Assembly (NCBI RefSeq): GCF_023241715.1
Contig: NZ_JALQCW010000012.1
Span: forward strand, 62,001 to 126,000
DNA: 64,000 nucleotides
Reading direction: 5' to 3'
Source: Pseudomonas morbosilactucae
GTDB taxonomy: Bacteria; Pseudomonadota; Gammaproteobacteria; Pseudomonadales; Pseudomonadaceae
In this document: piece by piece, positions 63,671-64,000 of the stretch
Layout: every line of letters begins with the position of its first letter
How positions within the stretch are numbered: the stretch's first letter is position 1
Notes under the pieces: model-generated
Told to the model about the DNA's origin: nothing
Seen by the model: only the letters and a program-made list of their open reading frames with translations
Databases searched by the model: none
Position numbers and translations under genes: made by a program

Positions 63671-64000
63671 TTAGCGCAGGATCACTGGCGCGCTGTCCGG
63701 CGGCAGGTTATTGCGCACCGGTGCACGGCCTGGTTGCTCATAGCCACCGCGACCCAGCTGCTCGGCGATTTGCCGGGCAACGTCTTCACCGAGGGTCTTC
63801 GAGACTTCACGGACCACACGCGGGCGATTCAGCGAAACACGAATGTCGCGGCTGTTCACCAGCTTGGTGTCCTGGCCTTCGCCCATGGCGGTAAAGGCCG
63901 AGGTGATCTCGAAGGTCTTGGTGTTGATCAGGCTGAAATCCGCCACCAGGGTCAGCCCCAGCACCGCCGAGTAGCTGTTGGTATTGGCCAGCTCGTTGAT
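63671..64000 (-). CDS. Conserved hypothetical protein, 3' part, runs off the window
   Basis: The last 110 residues of a gene whose start is beyond the right edge. It shows ADFSLINTKTFEITSAFTAM, then VREVSKTLGEDVARQIAEQL and a Pro-rich tail to VILR. The pattern recalls periplasmic lipoproteins of the CsgG/FlgO kind, with a response-to-copies fold, but I cannot name it with confidence. Confidence 0.6.
   Translation of the reverse strand: MNELANTNSYSAVLGLTLVADFSLINTKTFEITSAFTAMGEGQDTKLVNSRDIRVSLNRPRVVREVSKTLGEDVARQIAEQLGRGGYEQPGRAPVRNNLPPDSAPVILR

Overview
The window is chromosomal DNA from a Pseudomonas, most likely of the P. fluorescens group. The backbone is GC-rich and carries typical Pseudomonas gene neighbourhoods: glnK-amtB, sutA, yigB-xerC-DUF484-dapF-lysA-lptM divergent from cyaY, rnk-cyaA, argH-(algZ)-algR-hemC-hemD-hemX-hemY, and algQ, an FKBP isomerase, algP and an ABC-F ATPase. 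The species cannot be fixed from the sequence alone.

Layout. 1-4841: an efflux pump edge, a LysR regulator, a chemoreceptor and a frameshifted DUF4432 (aldose-epimerase-like) gene. 4851-28338: the competence helicase gene comM, split by a 21,992-bp Tn7-like element (5501-27492) of the Tn6022/AbaR type. The element has TGT...ACA ends, AAATAGATGCGA end repeats and a 5-bp GCCGC target duplication. It carries tniC(tnsA)-tniA(tnsB)-tniB(tnsC)-tniD(tniQ)-tniE and then cargo: a TnsE-like gene, a DUF6037-like gene, a ubiquitin-like conjugation operon (polyubiquitin-like/E2 fusion, JAB-E1 fusion, DUF6527), a YegP protein, a STAS-like/GHKL ATPase pair, a strip of decayed genes (IS3, SIR2, ParS, SRAP), an AT-rich Panacea plus membrane-GAF pair, a protein that copies the N-terminal arm of GyrA, a zinc-ribbon protein and an HNH nuclease.

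28453-35124: seven overlapping minus-strand genes. Four match, by family and size, the Campylobacter cytidine-diphosphoramidate pathway (Cj1415-Cj1418): a PEP-synthase-like glutamine kinase, a nucleotidyltransferase, a glutamine amidotransferase and a CysC-like kinase. With them are a glycerophosphotransferase-family enzyme, a formyltransferase and an unknown protein. I infer that they make a phosphoramidate decoration, probably on a surface glycan.

35389-64000: core housekeeping genes. Notable points are a sigma-54/NtrC-type promoter before glnK, a frameshifted xerC, near-complete loss of the AlgZ kinase gene while algR remains, and a DsbB-like protein lacking the second cysteine of its first CxxC.

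Several genes carry one- or two-base indels (DUF4432, tniA, the GAF membrane gene, xerC). Some of these may be sequencing errors, and the reads should be checked before biology is built on them.
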